DNA from: Mustela lutreola
Lineage: Eukaryota; Chordata; Mammalia; Carnivora; Mustelidae
Assembly (NCBI RefSeq): GCF_030435805.1
Contig: NC_081295.1
Span: forward strand, 158,009,001-158,073,000
Direction of reading: 5' to 3'
DNA length: 64,000 nt
The notes beneath the pieces are model-generated. The model saw only the letters and a list, made by a program, of their open reading frames with translations, had not been told where the DNA came from and ran no database searches. Positions 10,966-22,500 of the stretch are shown piece by piece. How positions within the stretch are numbered: the stretch's first letter is position 1; every line of letters begins with the position of its first letter. Both the position numbers and the translations under genes were made by a program.

Positions 10966-11693
10966 ACCCTACAGCCCCTTGTCAGCCTCTCGTTTCCTTT
11001 GCCATCTTGCTGATCTGGAAGGGATGGATGGGTAGCCAGGGGGAGGGGTGCAAAGAACAGGGTGGCGTGAGAGGCTTGCCAGGTCCACAGTTTTATAATC
11101 CTGCCGAGAAGGGATCAGACTCCCAGGAATCTGGAGGCATTGACTCCCAGGAATCTGGAAGCATTTCCACATTTCTGCATTGGGGTGAAATGTTGGGGGA
11201 CCCTTTGTATCTTTTGAATTTTGTGCCATATGCATGCCTTCATTATCTAAGGCAAATTAAAAGAAAATAAAGACACAGACGAATTCTCAAGGATGTAAGG
11301 CACTCCTTTCTGCACAGAAAAATGGGTACTCCGCTTTAAATTTTGACCTGTCAAAATGGTTTTGCCTGAGTAAAGGAATGAGTTTTGTTTCAGAAATTGC
11401 CTTTTTGATTTTGAGAAATATTGGTCCATTTACAAACAAGCTGAAATTTCTTCTAACAGTAAAAGAAACGAGGTATTTCATTTTGAGATAACAGTCTCTC
11501 AACTCCTCAGCATCTGGAAGTTTCTGTCATAAGACATCATCCATCTACTGTTTTCAGGTTCACTTACTATTACTTACTTATTATTACTATTTTTGGGGGT
11601 TGGGGTGGGTCTAGTGAGAAAAACAAGGAGAACCAAAGTAGTTAAAAAGAACAGAGAGCAAGGAAAGAAACCATCAAAAATGTGTTAGTTCAG

Positions 11694-11892
11694 GGGCGTC
11701 TGGGTGGCTCAGTGGGTTAAGCCGCTGCCTTCGGCTCAGGTCATGATCCCAGGGTCCTGGGATTGAGTCCCGCATCGGGCTCTCTGCTCAGAAGGGAGCC
11801 TGCTTCCTCCTCTCTCTCTCTGCCTGCCTCTCTGCCTACTTGTGATCTCTGTCTCTCTGTCAAATAAATAAATAAATCTTAAAAAAAAAAAG
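11694..11892 (+). mobile_element. CAN-SINE, sense member of a tail-to-tail pair
   Basis: A full-length young-type copy ('ggggcgtctgggtggctcag' head, 'tacttgtgatctctgtc', AATAAATAAATAAATCTTAAA tail) runs directly into an antisense copy at 11886-12088. Confidence 0.93.
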
Positions 11893-12088
11893 ATTTGTTT
11901 ATTTGTTTGTTTGTTTGTTTATTTGACAGACAGAGATCACAAGCAGGCAGAGAGGCCAGCAGAGAGAGGGGGAAGCAGGCTCCCCGCTGAGAAGAGAGCC
12001 CGATGCGAGGCTCCATCCCAGGACCCCGAGACCTTGACCAGAGCTGAAGGCAGAGGACCAACCCACTGAACCACCCAGGCGCCCCTAG
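11886..12088 (-). mobile_element. CAN-SINE, antisense member of a tail-to-tail pair
   Basis: From the shared A/T junction ('aaaaaagatttgtttatttg', then a GTTT-repeat) it runs through 'gacagacagagatcacaag' to the head complement 'gaaccacccaggcgcccc'. Confidence 0.93.
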
Positions 12089-12183
12089 AATGAATTTTTT
12101 TGTAAGATAATAATGTACAAATGTACACACTAAAAAAATACATACAGGAATATAACCCAAATCTGTAAGGGTGTGATGCATTG

Positions 12184-12358
12184 TGGGCGCCAGGGTGGCT
12201 CAGTGGGTTGAGCGTCCAACCCTTGGTTTCGGCTCAGGTCATGATCTCAGGGCCGTGAGATCAATTAGTGTGGAGTCTGCTTGCGATTCTCTCTCCTTCT
12301 CCCTTAGTACCCTCTGGTCTCGCTCGCTCTCTAAAATAAATAAATAAAGTTTTAAAAA
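12184..12358 (+). mobile_element. Older CAN-SINE with target-site duplication
   Basis: The head 'gggcgccagggtggctcag' is followed by a diverged body with 'gagcgtccaacccttggttt' and an AATAAATAAAG tail. Flanking direct repeats 'gggtgtgatg' lie near 12168 and 12360. Confidence 0.88.
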
Positions 12359-13570
12359 ATGGGTGTGATGTATCAGAAGAACTGAGAGGAGGAGACGAGT
12401 GACGTCTACTGTCTAGGCTGCATTTTTCTACAATATATGTTTTATTTTACTACGAACACTATTCAGTACAGATAATTTAAGGGTTATAAAGAGGGAGGGA
12501 TTTTAGAGAGCTAGGCAAGAGACCAGAGGGTTACAAGCCAAGAAGTTGAGGCATTCTCTCTCCTCAGACTTTTTTCCGCCAAAACTTAAAACTCTCCCTC
12601 TTTGTGCTCAAATCCTTTGCAGCTTATCCAGAGCCACCCAGGTGCCCTTGACCTGTCCTAGACTGCAAGGGTTTGGGGGATTTTTGTTGAGTACAGGCAC
12701 TTGGGTTGTTTTTTTTTTTAATTAGAAAAAACTTTATTGTTTATAAAAAGGAAAAAAAGACAAAATACAGAAACAAAAGAAGCCAAAGTCGTGTAATAGA
12801 AGGCATTACATTTTGCTGTGATTTGCTGACAGATGATGGGAACTCATAGTTTTACCTGTTTCCATTTTATTGGCACTGTACAGAAATTCTTTAGTATAGA
12901 CATTTTTTTGTGGCATAAAAGAAGTTAACCTTAAGTATTTTAACTTTTGTAAGTAATGTTTATCCAGAAACATTTGTTTAATGAAAACAAATCTGGACTT
13001 AGCAGAGACTTTATTCAAAAGGATAATCATAAGAAAGAAAAGGGACTCTTGAAATAGGGAGAAGTCTGTGCAAGCTCCTGAGAAGTTAGAGTTTTTTTGG
13101 GATTTTTCAGTTTTGTTTTCTTGTTAGTTTTATTTCTTTCTTTTCATGGTTAATTACATATTTCTTGAGCACGCATCATAATACAGCCCCTGGGGTACAA
13201 CGATACACAACAAAGCCATGTTCCTTGCCCTTATGGTTTCTATATTCAAGTAGAGAAGACATATAACTAAGGCACCAATCGTAACCCAAATGTATGTTAT
13301 AAAACTTTCCCAGCATACGGAAAGGTTGAGGGACGTGTATGGCGAACCTCCAAGGAGCCCTCATTCAGCTGGAGAGCCCCCGGAGCATTTTGCATAGACG
13401 CTGACATGAGCACAGTGCCTGGTGAACAGCCCAGCCGAGACGCCCGCCCCTCTGGAGCTCACAAACCTCCAGGGGCCGGGTGGGGGAAGGGACAGCAGCG
13501 GCCCCCAGGGTGCTCACCCGCAGCTTCTCTCCTCCCCATGTGCACACGGTGCCACGAAGATGTGAGGTCT
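12359..13570. other. No gene; possible 3'-UTR retrocopy and old LINE debris
   Basis: The part 12715-13040 is AT-rich and includes 'actttattgtttataaaaa', an antisense polyA-signal-like motif next to a T-run at 12710, as expected of an antisense retrocopied 3' UTR. I do not recognise the parent gene. The part 13146-13290 resembles an ancient LINE fragment ('cttgagcacgcat', 'atggtttctatattcaag'). Both assignments are weak. Confidence 0.3.
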
Positions 13571-13576
13571 AGCGAT

Positions 13577-13753
13577 GCCTGGGGGGCTCAGTCGGTTAAG
13601 TGTCTGCCTTCAGCGCAGGTCCTGGTCCCAGGTCCTGAGTCCCACACCAGGCTCTCCGCTCAGTGGGGAGTCTACCTCTCCCCCTCGCTCTACCCTTTCC
13701 TGTGCTCGTGCTCTCTCTCAAATAAATAAATAAAATCTTAAAAAAAAAAAAAG
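13577..13753 (+). mobile_element. CAN-SINE
   Basis: The copy has the head 'gcctggggggctcagtcggt', a body, 'cctgtgctcgtgctctctctc' and an AATAAATAAATAAAATCTTAAA tail. It is the older tail subtype. Confidence 0.88.
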
Positions 13754-13892
13754 ATGTTTGGTTCTATTCCACCCTCTTGAGTCTGGGCTGGCCTGTGAAC
13801 AGAGTAGGGGAGAGAGGTACCCCCATGCCGGGCCGGCCTGAGGAGGACTGACGTCCTCTGCCGTAGTGTCTTGGGGCCACCAGCCACCAGAG

Positions 13893-14265
13893 AAGGTGTC
13901 TTAGTCCGCTCTGGCTGCCATGACAATACCAGACTGGGTGGTTTGCACATGCAGAAATTTCTTTGCTCAGTTTGTTTTCTGGAAACTAGAAGTCCAGATC
14001 AAGGTGTCCGCAGAGTCGGTTTCTCCTGAGGCCTCTCTCCTTGGCGTGCAGGCGGCCACTCTCCCCGTGTGTCCTTCAGGGCCTTTCCCCTGTGCACTGG
14101 CTCCTGGAGCTCCCCGTCTTCTTCTCAGGACACTTGCTGCACCCTCATGGCCTCGCTGCATCTTAACCACCTCCATAAATGCCTTGTCTCCAAATAGGGT
14201 CACACTGGGGATTAGAGTTTCAGCATGTGAATTTCGAGGAGACACAATTCAGCCCATGACAGTGT
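13893..14265 (-). mobile_element. MaLR-type (MLT1-like) LTR fossil
   Basis: Read antisense, it starts 'tgtcatgggctgaattgtgt', has 'gtttggagacaaggcattta' in the middle and ends with the '...ggcagccagagcggactaagac' block. This order is typical of the MLT1 group of ERVL-MaLR LTRs. It is an old, diverged copy with no internal region. Confidence 0.7.
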
Positions 14266-14281
14266 GTGACTGCTCTACAGC

Positions 14282-14303
14282 GGGGGGTGGGGGGGTGGGG
14301 GGG
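14282..14303 (+). repeat. G-run tract (potential G-quadruplex)
   Basis: Three runs of six or seven Gs are separated by single Ts directly beside the MaLR LTR. It fits a compact G-quadruplex pattern on the plus strand and may equally be simple-repeat drift. Confidence 0.6.
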
Positions 14304-15376
14304 TGTCCGCTGGGCCCATTCTTCTGGCCATTCCCTGACGGAGGCTGTAGGTGAACAGAGAGCACCTGCCTTCTGACTGACCAGTCGATGCCCCCCAGAG
14401 AGAAGGGGTCACCGCAGGGAGCCCTTGTTGGGGTGTACTTTGTTACCTGGTTTGAAAGTTAAAATGAGTGGCCTTGGGTGATCAGGCAAATCAGCATGTG
14501 GTTAGGAACTGTGACCCTGGGGGGCAGGAGTGTCATCCTGGAGAGCAAGGAGGAAATCATGGAAGGACCAGAGTCTGCTGGGCCTGAAGAAGGTCACCTC
14601 TTAGAGTGGTGACCGTTTCGTAATGTGTACAAATACTGAGTCATTATGTGTACGCCTGAAACTAATAAGTATAATTGTGTGAATTATATATCAAAAATTT
14701 AAGAAAACTAAAAATAAATAAATAGAATCATATAATAAACACTTTTTGGTCCCTGGCCTTTTTTCCCCCTTTTTTTACTCATTACATTTGTAAGATATAG
14801 TCTTATCCATAGCAGTAATTCAATTTTTATTTCTGCTGCTGTAGGCATTCACTATGTGAATATATCACGATTTATTTGATCATTTTGCCACTGATGGGTA
14901 TTGTGCTGTCTTAAGAATTCTGTTCTGCTGTGAATAAAACTTCCCTGAACATTTCACACTTGTCTCTACATGAACAGATGCACTCATTTCTAGGAGCAGA
15001 ATCAATGGATCAAAGATGGCTTATGTTCAGTTTTTTAGACAGCGCCGGAAATAGTCCAAAGGGATGGTACTAACTGACATTTCCAGCCATCATATATGGG
15101 AATTTTAATTGATCTATGTACTCACCAACATTTGGTATATTTGCTTTATTTTTTTAAGTTTGGCCATTCAGGTCGATTTGTAACAGTAACTCACTGTGGT
15201 TCTAATTTATAATTCCCTGATAATTAATGGTCTTGAGCCTCTTTTCATAGGTTTACCAAGCATTTGAATGGCCTCTTCAGGGAAGTGCATGATCAAGTCT
15301 TGCCCTAAAAAGTTAAGGTATTTGTCTTTTTCTTGTTGATTCACAGGAGTGCTTTGTGTATTTGGCACGAGTCCCT

Positions 15377-15565
15377 TGCCAGATATATATATATACATAA
15401 ATATATAAATAAATATATATATTTATAGATATATCTATAAATATATAAATAAATATATATTTATAGATATATATTTATAGATATTTATATCAAATATTTT
15501 TTGAGATATATCTATAAATATATATATTTATTTATATATTTATAGATATATCTCAAATATTTTTC
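15377..15565. repeat. AT-rich palindromic tract
   Basis: The tract is dominated by interleaved 'atatatttatagatatatctataaat' units that are self-complementary (e.g. 'atttatagatatatctataaat'). Several hairpins can form. It sits inside old L1 sequence. Confidence 0.85.
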
Positions 15566-15591
15566 CCCATTTATGGCTTCCCTTTTAATTT

Positions 15592-15766
15592 TTTTTAAAA
15601 AGATTTTATTTACTTATTTGACAGACAGAGATCACAAGTAGGCAGAGAGGAGGAAGCAGGCTCCCCACAGAGCAGAGAGCCTGATATGGGGCTCGATCCC
15701 AGGACCCTGAGATCATGACCTCAGCTGATGGCAGGGGCTTAACCCACTGAGCCACCCAGGCGCCCT
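15592..15766 (-). mobile_element. CAN-SINE in L1, antisense
   Basis: The copy is young-type with a shortened AG tract. It is flanked by direct repeats 'cccttttaatttt' on the left (about 15580) and right (about 15768). Confidence 0.92.
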
Positions 15767-15983
15767 TCCCTTTTAATTTTGCTAACGATCTTTTTCTGAT
15801 GAACAGTCCTTAGTTTTGAAGAATTCCGCGTTATCAGCTTTTTTTCTTTTTGGTTACTACTGCTGTTTTTGAAATTTTTGCCTACCCCAAGTTCACGCAG
15901 ATATTCTCTTTCTTCTAGAAGTTTTACTATCCCTTTCCTACTTAGGTCTATCATCCATTTTGAGTTCATTTTTGTGTTTGATA

Positions 15984-16401
15984 TGTTAAAAAGAAAAACA
16001 CGATCCTAAAACGGCACCACTTAGGTTAAGGCCCCAAGTCATGAAACAAGAGTTAATCGCTGTCCGGACTGCAGTTTCAGCCCCCAGGAATGCAAGCTTT
16101 TACCAGTCAATAGGGAATCTCCTGGTCAGTGCCCATTAACCTGTCACATGGGCCCTCTTCATCCCCCAAAAGTCATCCGCCTACTAAACCTTTTCGTCCC
16201 CAAATGAAGGTGATTGAACCTGAAATAATCCTTCTTTTCCGTTGATGACCTTCTTGTCCTGCCTTTAAAAACCTTCCCCTTTCTGTAGTCCTTGGGAGCT
16301 ACCCTCTACTTGCCAGATGGGGTGCTGCCCAGTTCACGAGCTGATTAACAAAGCCAACAAGATCTTTAAAATTTAGTCAGTTGAATTTTTTTTATTTAAC
16401 A
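15984..16401 (+). mobile_element. Solo LTR (ERV1-like), inserted in old L1
   Basis: It has TGTTAAAA...TTTAACA termini and a TATA-like 'cctttaaaaacc' near 16263, and L1 sequence resumes on both sides. It is about 418 bp with no internal region. The class is inferred from length and composition only. It is a fossil of moderate age. Confidence 0.6.
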
Positions 16402-16683
16402 GGTGTGAGATAGGGGTCTAGGTCCATTTTTTCCCAGCTGGTCCAGCACCAATTAATGAAAAGCTGGATCATAAATTTGCAAATGCTTATATGTCTGTTC
16501 ACTTCATTTTAGCACTGTGTCCTTAAAACCAGAAAGTAGATGTGTTAATGGAAAACCAGCTCACCAAATTTACTTGTTTCTTTTAGCTAATTATAAAATT
16601 TACATCAATTCATATACATTGGGGTGGTTTTAGCAGCTTTTAAAGATTTCTGTGAGGAAAAAAAGGAAAAGAAAAAGAAAAGG

Positions 16684-16880
16684 GGGCACCTGAGTGGCTC
16701 AGTGGGTTAAAGCCTCTGCCTTCGGCTGGGTTCATGATTTCAGGGTCCTGGGATCCAGCCCCTCAACCGGCTCTCTGCTCCTCAGGAAGCCTGCTTCCCC
16801 CTCTCTCTCTGCCTGCCTATCTGCCTACTTGTGATCTCTCTCTCTCTCTGTCAAATAAATAAAATCTTTAAAAAAAAAGA
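16684..16880 (+). mobile_element. CAN-SINE with target-site duplication
   Basis: The copy is full length. Direct repeats 'aaagatttctgtgagg' flank it at about 16641 and 16877, separated from the head by an A-rich stretch. Confidence 0.93.
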
Positions 16881-16899
16881 TTTCTGTGAGGTTATAATT

Positions 16900-18100
16900 G
16901 ACCATTAAGATCATTATTTGTCTTAATAATGGCATTTTAGGGAAGACTTAATTTGTCCGTGACCAAGCAGAGAAAGAACAGATTGAGGGATGTAAAAGAG
17001 CATATATTCTTGAAAGCATATTTATGATAAGAATATATCCATAAGAATCCTTCATATTTAAGCATATGTTCTTCATGAATTGCTTTTTGTGGATATATTT
17101 ATTTACTCACTTCCTTATTAATTCAACAGATACTTATTAAATAAATTCTCAAATATGTATTTCATTTTTAGTTTAATCAGCATTGAGTCCTCGTCATTAT
17201 GACTTCATAATAGTTTGCAGAGCGGGGCTACATGATCTACCATAATTACTTTTCCTCCCTCTGACAACCTTGGTTCCTCCCAGACCTAATTGCCCCCCTC
17301 TGTCTTTGGTTACTTTTCTAAGTGTTTATTCCTAATTCAACAGCAGCTTTCTGACCATGTTACCGCCAAGCAGGGGGCAACGTCCTGTCCCTTCGAAGCT
17401 CAGGCTGTGATCCCTGCTCCCTGCTCCCTGCTCCCTGCTGCGGCCTGCACCTGCTGCTCGGGTGCAAGCCCCAACCCTGGAGAGGGTCCGCACCCCGCGT
17501 CCCTATTCCAGATTTCACATCTTCTTTCTTACTGGAACTCCATGTTTGGAGGAACAGTTCCTCAGAAGTTTCCTGGAAAAGAGGACATGGGAGGCAATTT
17601 CTTATTTCTTCTTCTTATCTTTTGAAACCTTTCAAGACCAGAAAGGCCCGCTAACGCTTTTTTGGTCGCGAAGCTGGGTTCGGAACCCACAGGGACAGGG
17701 TTCTCTTTCGTGGACGTGATCTTCACGACCTGCTCTGTCTTCCAGCTGTGGAGAAGATGCCATCCTGATCCTAGCCCTAACCCGGTGGCTCGATGGCACA
17801 CCTCTACCAAACACCATTTCATGTTCTGTTGGACTCTGTCCTGCTTTCCATCTCCACCCCACACTTCAAAGGAACTTTCTGCAATCTTATTTTGAAATTA
17901 TTAAAGACATTTCTGCCATCATAATATTAATTTTCAGATTTGCCCCTTCTGTCTTTGTTCCGGGAATGTTGTATCTTCTCTTACCTGAGGACTTAATTTT
18001 AACTTTATACAATTCAGTTTCCCGCATGTATTTGTTTCGCTTTAGTTCTTTTCCCTGGTCCTATCTGTGAATTTTGGTCTTGATCCTAGAAACACTTTCA
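16900..18100. other. Intergenic stretch with no recognised gene
   Basis: AT-rich sequence to about 17200 gives way to mixed sequence. A short (ctccctg)n run lies at about 17410-17437. No exon with family features is seen on either strand. Confidence 0.5.
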
Positions 18101-18805
18101 CAAGCATCTGATGAGTTTTGCTCGTGGTTCGTGGTTGAAGCACCCGCAGGCCGACTCTGGGACTGTGGGCGCGGGCAAGGTCTTGTCTGGAGCGCCTGCG
18201 GACACGTGGAGACCGTGTGGTTGACCGTGAAGACCGTGTGGTCTTCAAGGTGCGTGTCCTTGGTCCCGCGGGAAGCACACCCAGCTGGCGGACCTGGCCT
18301 CGGCCTCGGGGATCCGCAGCGAGGGACGTCGGGACTCGGCCCGACGTTCCCTTCCAGCCGCGCGGGGTTCCCGCGCGCGCAGCCCCGTGCGCAGCCACCT
18401 GCAGCTCGCGGCCCGCTCGCCCCGCCCCTCTGCGGTCTACACCCGCGCGCCAGTGTTCTCCCAGTCTACACCCGCTCGCCCATTTCCCGGCTGGGCTGCG
18501 CGCGTCCTTCCCGAGCCGCGCCGCGGGAAGACGCAGGGGCTCTCCAGGGTCAGCCGGGGTCGTTCCTGCGCCCCCGGGTCCTGCGGGGCGGGGAAAGCGG
18601 AGGGCGGCAGAGGGATCCCGAATCGCCTACTGCGCCAGAGCAAAGCCTCGCGAGTTCGCTCGGATTTCCGATCTGCCGAGAAAGTGGTTCCGTTCGCTCC
18701 GCTTCTCAGGGGCGCCCCAGGCGGCAGGAAGTCCCAGCGGCTCCGAGCGGGTGTTCGTCCGTAACAACGACAGAGTTTACTCATTTGGGGGCCGCGCCCG
18801 CGGGT

Positions 18806-18911
18806 GTCAGGATGGCCGAGTGGTCTAAGGCGCCAGACTCAAGCTCCGCTTCCTCCGACAGAGGGTTCTGGTCTCCTCATGGAGGCGTGGGTTCGAATCC
18901 CACTTCTGACA
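18806..18911 (+). tRNA. tRNA-Leu (anticodon CAA), with intron
   Basis: It has a full cloverleaf: acceptor GTCAGGA pairing with TTCTGAC, the long variable arm of leucine tRNAs, and a T-arm with GGTTCGAATCC (B box). The anticodon CAA is at 18840-18842. A 22-nt intron follows position 37 at about 18844-18865, as in vertebrate Leu-CAA genes. A TTTT Pol III terminator lies at 18917-18920. It looks functional and supplies the decoder for UUG codons. Confidence 0.97.
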
Positions 18912-19215
18912 CACCCTTTTCCCCCCGCCTCTCGTCTCAACCGCGTGTCGCCCGGCTTCTCTCTGCTTTTCCTTTTGCGACCCAAACGGTGGGCCTCGGG
19001 GAGGTCGGTCGCCTTCTTCCCCCCCTTTTGGTTGCAGTCGACCAGGCCCCTCGTGGACCCCTGTACCCTGCTTGTGCATCACACGCCGTGCCCCGGCGCG
19101 CGTGGACCCAGGGCCGGAGAGGTGGCGGCCCGCGCGTGGGTCCTGCCCCCGCCCATCAAAAATCCGCCGGGCCAAAGAGAAGCGGGGAGGTCAGGCAAAA
19201 AGAGGGCGAACAGGA

Positions 19216-19287
19216 AGGTTCCACCGAGATTTGAACTCGGATCGCTGGATTCAGAGTCCAGAGTGCTAACCATTACACCATGGAACC
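19216..19287 (-). tRNA. tRNA-Gln (anticodon CTG)
   Basis: The 72-nt cloverleaf has acceptor GGTTCCA/TGGAACC, a B box with GTTCAAATC, and the anticodon at 19252-19254 (complement). On the minus strand a TTTTT terminator follows at 19201-19197. From memory it equals the standard mammalian Gln-CTG sequence. It is convergent with the Leu-CAA gene about 300 bp away. Confidence 0.97.
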
Positions 19288-19319
19288 CCGCCTGGCGACG
19301 CGTGTCTACACTGTCCATC

Positions 19320-20800
19320 TGAGATCTCTTCCTTCGTGGGTTTTTGGTTTTTTTTTTTTTGTTTTTTTTTTTTTTATTTAAATGAGCGCTGTATAGAATA
19401 CAGCCGAAAAAGAAACACCACTTTAAACGACTGTCTCTTCTTCCTAAGTGATTTATTTTACATCTACGCGGGCATTTTAGGAGGGCGGGGGATGGAGCGT
19501 CCCTGCACTTCCCAGCCTCAAGGCGATGGACCAGCCAAATACAGGAGTGGCAGGTGGGTGGCAGGTGGTGGGAGGCGGCCCTCCCGACCGCTTTCACCCC
19601 GCCTGACTCCCGGTTTCTTTCCCTCGATGTCGGGGCGGCGCAGGTCCGGAGGGTGTTCTGGGGGTTTTGATCCTGCCTTCATTTCTGACTCGCGCAAAGG
19701 CAAACTGCATTTTCATCTCACCGTTCAAAAGGGAGAAAAGAAAATTAAACAGCATCTCCCTTGTACAGCTTCACTTGCTCATCCAAGTCCCGCAGACGCC
19801 TCTAGGGCCATGGGCTTGGAATCGGAAAATCTGTGGTCCCGCTCCAAAATGTCTCCAGCGGCCGACCCGCCTCGTTCCTCCTGACACCGCAGCTCCGGTA
19901 CTGCTAGAAGCTTCTTTGAGCGCGCTGCTTGGGGACAGAGATAGAAGGATCAGTGCAGGAATATTCAGGGGAAGAGCCCAGCGATGGACTTTTGGGACTT
20001 CTCTTTCTCTCCATAGGCTGAATCGGACAAGGCTGAGCGGGGTGACTCTTGCATGTTGTGTTTGTTTTGTTCTTCCCAGGTCCCAGCTCCCAGGTGGACA
20101 TTCCAGGGTTCATTGGGAAACAAATAGGTGACCTCGGGTGTCCTCGGCCAAGAGAAGGCATCCTCGTGCTAGGCATTCTCATTAGGTTTTTCCAAAATCT
20201 TAACTTCATTGGGACGACATGATTATTTACCGAGGAACTGTAAGAGCAGCACACAACAGAGAGATTGTATGTACAGCACAACCGGAAGAAACATTCGGGT
20301 GTCAATCACCGTTCACTCAGTGTGAGTATTATTCATTGACCCTCTGTTCTCACTGTGCTCTGGTGGTCGCCCAAGGCTGAATTGCTAAGGAATCCCGGAT
20401 CATTTTTTGTGACTCATCCTTTTGCTGGATCTCCAACCCAGCAAGGTGCCTGTCACAAAACAGAGGCTCAGCAAACACGGTGGAGGGAGGAGAGCTGTGG
20501 AACCGGAAGACTTCGGGCAGGTGGCCAAAGTCCACGTGTTTACACACACAACTGCATTCCATGGCCACGAGTCTCCTGGCCTTAGAAGAGGCTCTAATTT
20601 AATCTTTGGTCTATCTGAGTAATGAACCAACTCTTCTTCCCCCAGTACAGGTGGCATCCTTTGTATTCCCATGAGCCAGAACCTTATTTCTTAAAGAGTA
20701 AGAAAAATGTCCACTGGCTTTAAAAGGATATCAGCACATCAAAAGCCCCGTATTTGACTATAGGCTTTCAGATCCTCTCTGAGGATGGGCAAGGGGGAAG
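19320..20800. other. Intergenic stretch with no recognised gene
   Basis: A T-run lies at 19350-19376. The rest is mixed sequence without recognisable exons, RNA genes or a classifiable repeat. Confidence 0.45.
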
Positions 20801-20807
20801 GGGTATG

Positions 20808-21519
20808 TGATGAAGTCCCAGAACCTAAGTCAGGTTCGGTGGGGTGCAGAGGTTCGGAGCCGACGAACCTCTAAAGAAAGAATAAAGAAAGAATTCTTAA
20901 GACGTCATTGGTGCAAAATGGTGGTTTATTAAAGCACGGGGACAGGACCCGTGGGCAGGAAGAGCTGCTGCCCCGGGTTGTGAGGGTCGGCATGTTATAT
21001 ACCCCACGGTTGGGGGGAGGTGGTGAAGGAATGGGAGATTTCAACAGAGTTCTCACATGTTAGGGAGGGCCTACAAGGTGCGGGGGGGGGGGGGGGAGGC
21101 CTTGCCCTATGGCCTGATCAATGTCGTCTTTACGTCAGGCACTAACTAATATCAAGATAGTTGGGAGATTCTTGGTGGGGTGTTATGATCCTGCTGTCAT
21201 TTACATTCCCTTCTACCTCAGTCTCCTCCAGTTTATGGTGGGAGGGAGACATTAGGGCTTCAGGAACCGAGAGTTATTTGCCTCTGGAAATTTGTGCTAT
21301 TGATAAGGTAACCTCCCTGTTTAGGTCTCTAGGACATCTTGTAGGGCAAGGGAGATTCCTGTTCTGCAGGACTGCGATCCCTGCACGTTAACTATTTATC
21401 GTTTTATGGCAGTCAGGGGTGCCTGAGGAATGCTACACATATGGAGGGGAGCGGGTGAAGAGGGGGTGCAAGGCTCCAGCTTTTGCTTTGTCCTCAGCCA
21501 GCCTCCTGCTCCCTCATCA
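20808..21519 (-). mobile_element. Solo LTR, copy 2 of the three-copy family, 5-bp TSD
   Basis: About 712 bp with TG...CA termini, flanked by direct repeats 'gtatg' at 20803-20807 and 21520-21524. The antisense polyA signal is 'tttattaaag' near 20930. It shares most of its length with 42939-43658. No internal region remains, so it is a solo LTR fossil. The 5-bp duplication suggests an ERVL-like or HERV-H-like integrase; the class is not settled. Confidence 0.85.
21083..21096 (+). repeat. Poly-G run inside LTR
   Basis: An uninterrupted run of about 14 Gs replaces the corresponding short G-rich segment of the sister LTR. It is a likely sequencing and assembly trouble spot. Confidence 0.8.
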
Positions 21520-21524
21520 GTATG

Positions 21525-22500
21525 AATGAGTGCTTTTTCAACCTTAGCACATTTATTCCCTAGGAAAGGACAGTGGGTAAAGACCTGAAAACTGGGGCAG
21601 ACGGCCATGGGTTGGTTCATTTTGGGGGCGGTGGAATTCAAAGGGCTGCACCTTTACCTTGGATTCCGGGGGGGGGGGGGGCGTGTGCGTTCACAGATAC
21701 TGCATGGTGAATGCAAAAAAGAAAAAAAGAAAAAAGAGGAAGCCCACCCGGGAGCGGTGGGGAGGACAGAGAGATGCCTGGGCTCCACACCCCAGGAACG
21801 ATCTGTTGTCTGGTAATCTAAGCAAGAATGAATGGCTTGCAGGCACCTGGTAGCAGAGCTGAATCCAGAAAGAGCGAGTCATTGTGGCAGAATCTGGAGT
21901 CTACAAATGAGAAAGCTGTTCTTTGTTATGTTTATTCCTTGGCATTTAGCACAAACATCTCTTCAGTCTTCCCGATAGGGGGAAGCAAGAGAAACGTGGT
22001 TCTGTATCTGAAAAAAAGGTTATGATGCACGAGGGAAAGCAGGCAATTACACAAAAGTTACCAAAAGTTACAGTAAAGGCCACGTGAGGGCTAGAGCGAC
22101 AATGGAGCACGCGTGCACAGACCGACAGCGGTACCCAGGGAAGGGCACGGAGCAAGCGAGGACAGCCTGCCGGGGACAGGCCGGCGCGCCGAGGCCTGCT
22201 GCACTCTCCCCAGCTCGCCGCTTTTCTCCTTTGCTCGGAGACTGGGATTTTCATTTCCTTCTACACCCTGTGCTCTCGCCGCCTACGCCGCTGGCTCTGC
22301 TAACACCATCATTGAGCTCGTATTCAGAGTCGAAGCGCTCTCTGGACGGTAGAAGTCGCGTCGCGTTGGGGCGTCCTGCGTCTAATGCTTGTCACCAAAC
22401 CTTGCTGCTGTTCCTCTCGACGTCTTCAGAGACGAATTGTAATTCTGGAGGGGGAGATCAAGGCAGGCTTCCGGGGGTAGGCGCTTCCAAGCTGAGACCT
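21525..22500. other. Intergenic stretch with no recognised gene
   Basis: It contains a G-run at about 21669-21680 and an A/G-rich tract at 21716-21738. No gene or classifiable repeat was found. Confidence 0.45.

Larger units (their letters stand above)
14740..15990 (-). mobile_element. Old L1 (L1M-type) fragment, antisense, interrupted
   Basis: Antisense L1 ORF2/3' features include 'ggaattataaattagaacca' (as complement near 15200) and the 'ttgagttcatttttgtgttt' block near 15960. It is split by an AT-rich tract at 15377-15565 and a SINE at 15592-15766, and it runs up to the LTR at 15984-16401. It continues after the LTR at about 16402-16460 ('ggtgtgagataggggtct'). Confidence 0.65.
18100..19310. 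promoter_or_regulatory. CpG-rich region hosting tRNA-Leu-CAA and tRNA-Gln-CTG
   Basis: GC-rich, CpG-dense sequence surrounds the two tRNA genes. No Pol II gene is recognised, and the long open frames here follow from base composition. It could be a CpG island maintained by Pol III activity or the promoter of an unrecognised transcript. Confidence 0.55.

Noticed and set aside
10288-11013. Two near-identical small proteins encoded on opposite strands
   Set aside because: They are the same 214-bp sequence read from the two arms of the inverted repeat, not a gene pair. There is no start context or domain.
12410-12716. Host gene exon in the AT-rich sequence near the SINE
   Set aside because: No open frame with splice sites or a recognisable domain. 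The sequence looks like a non-coding or repeat remnant.
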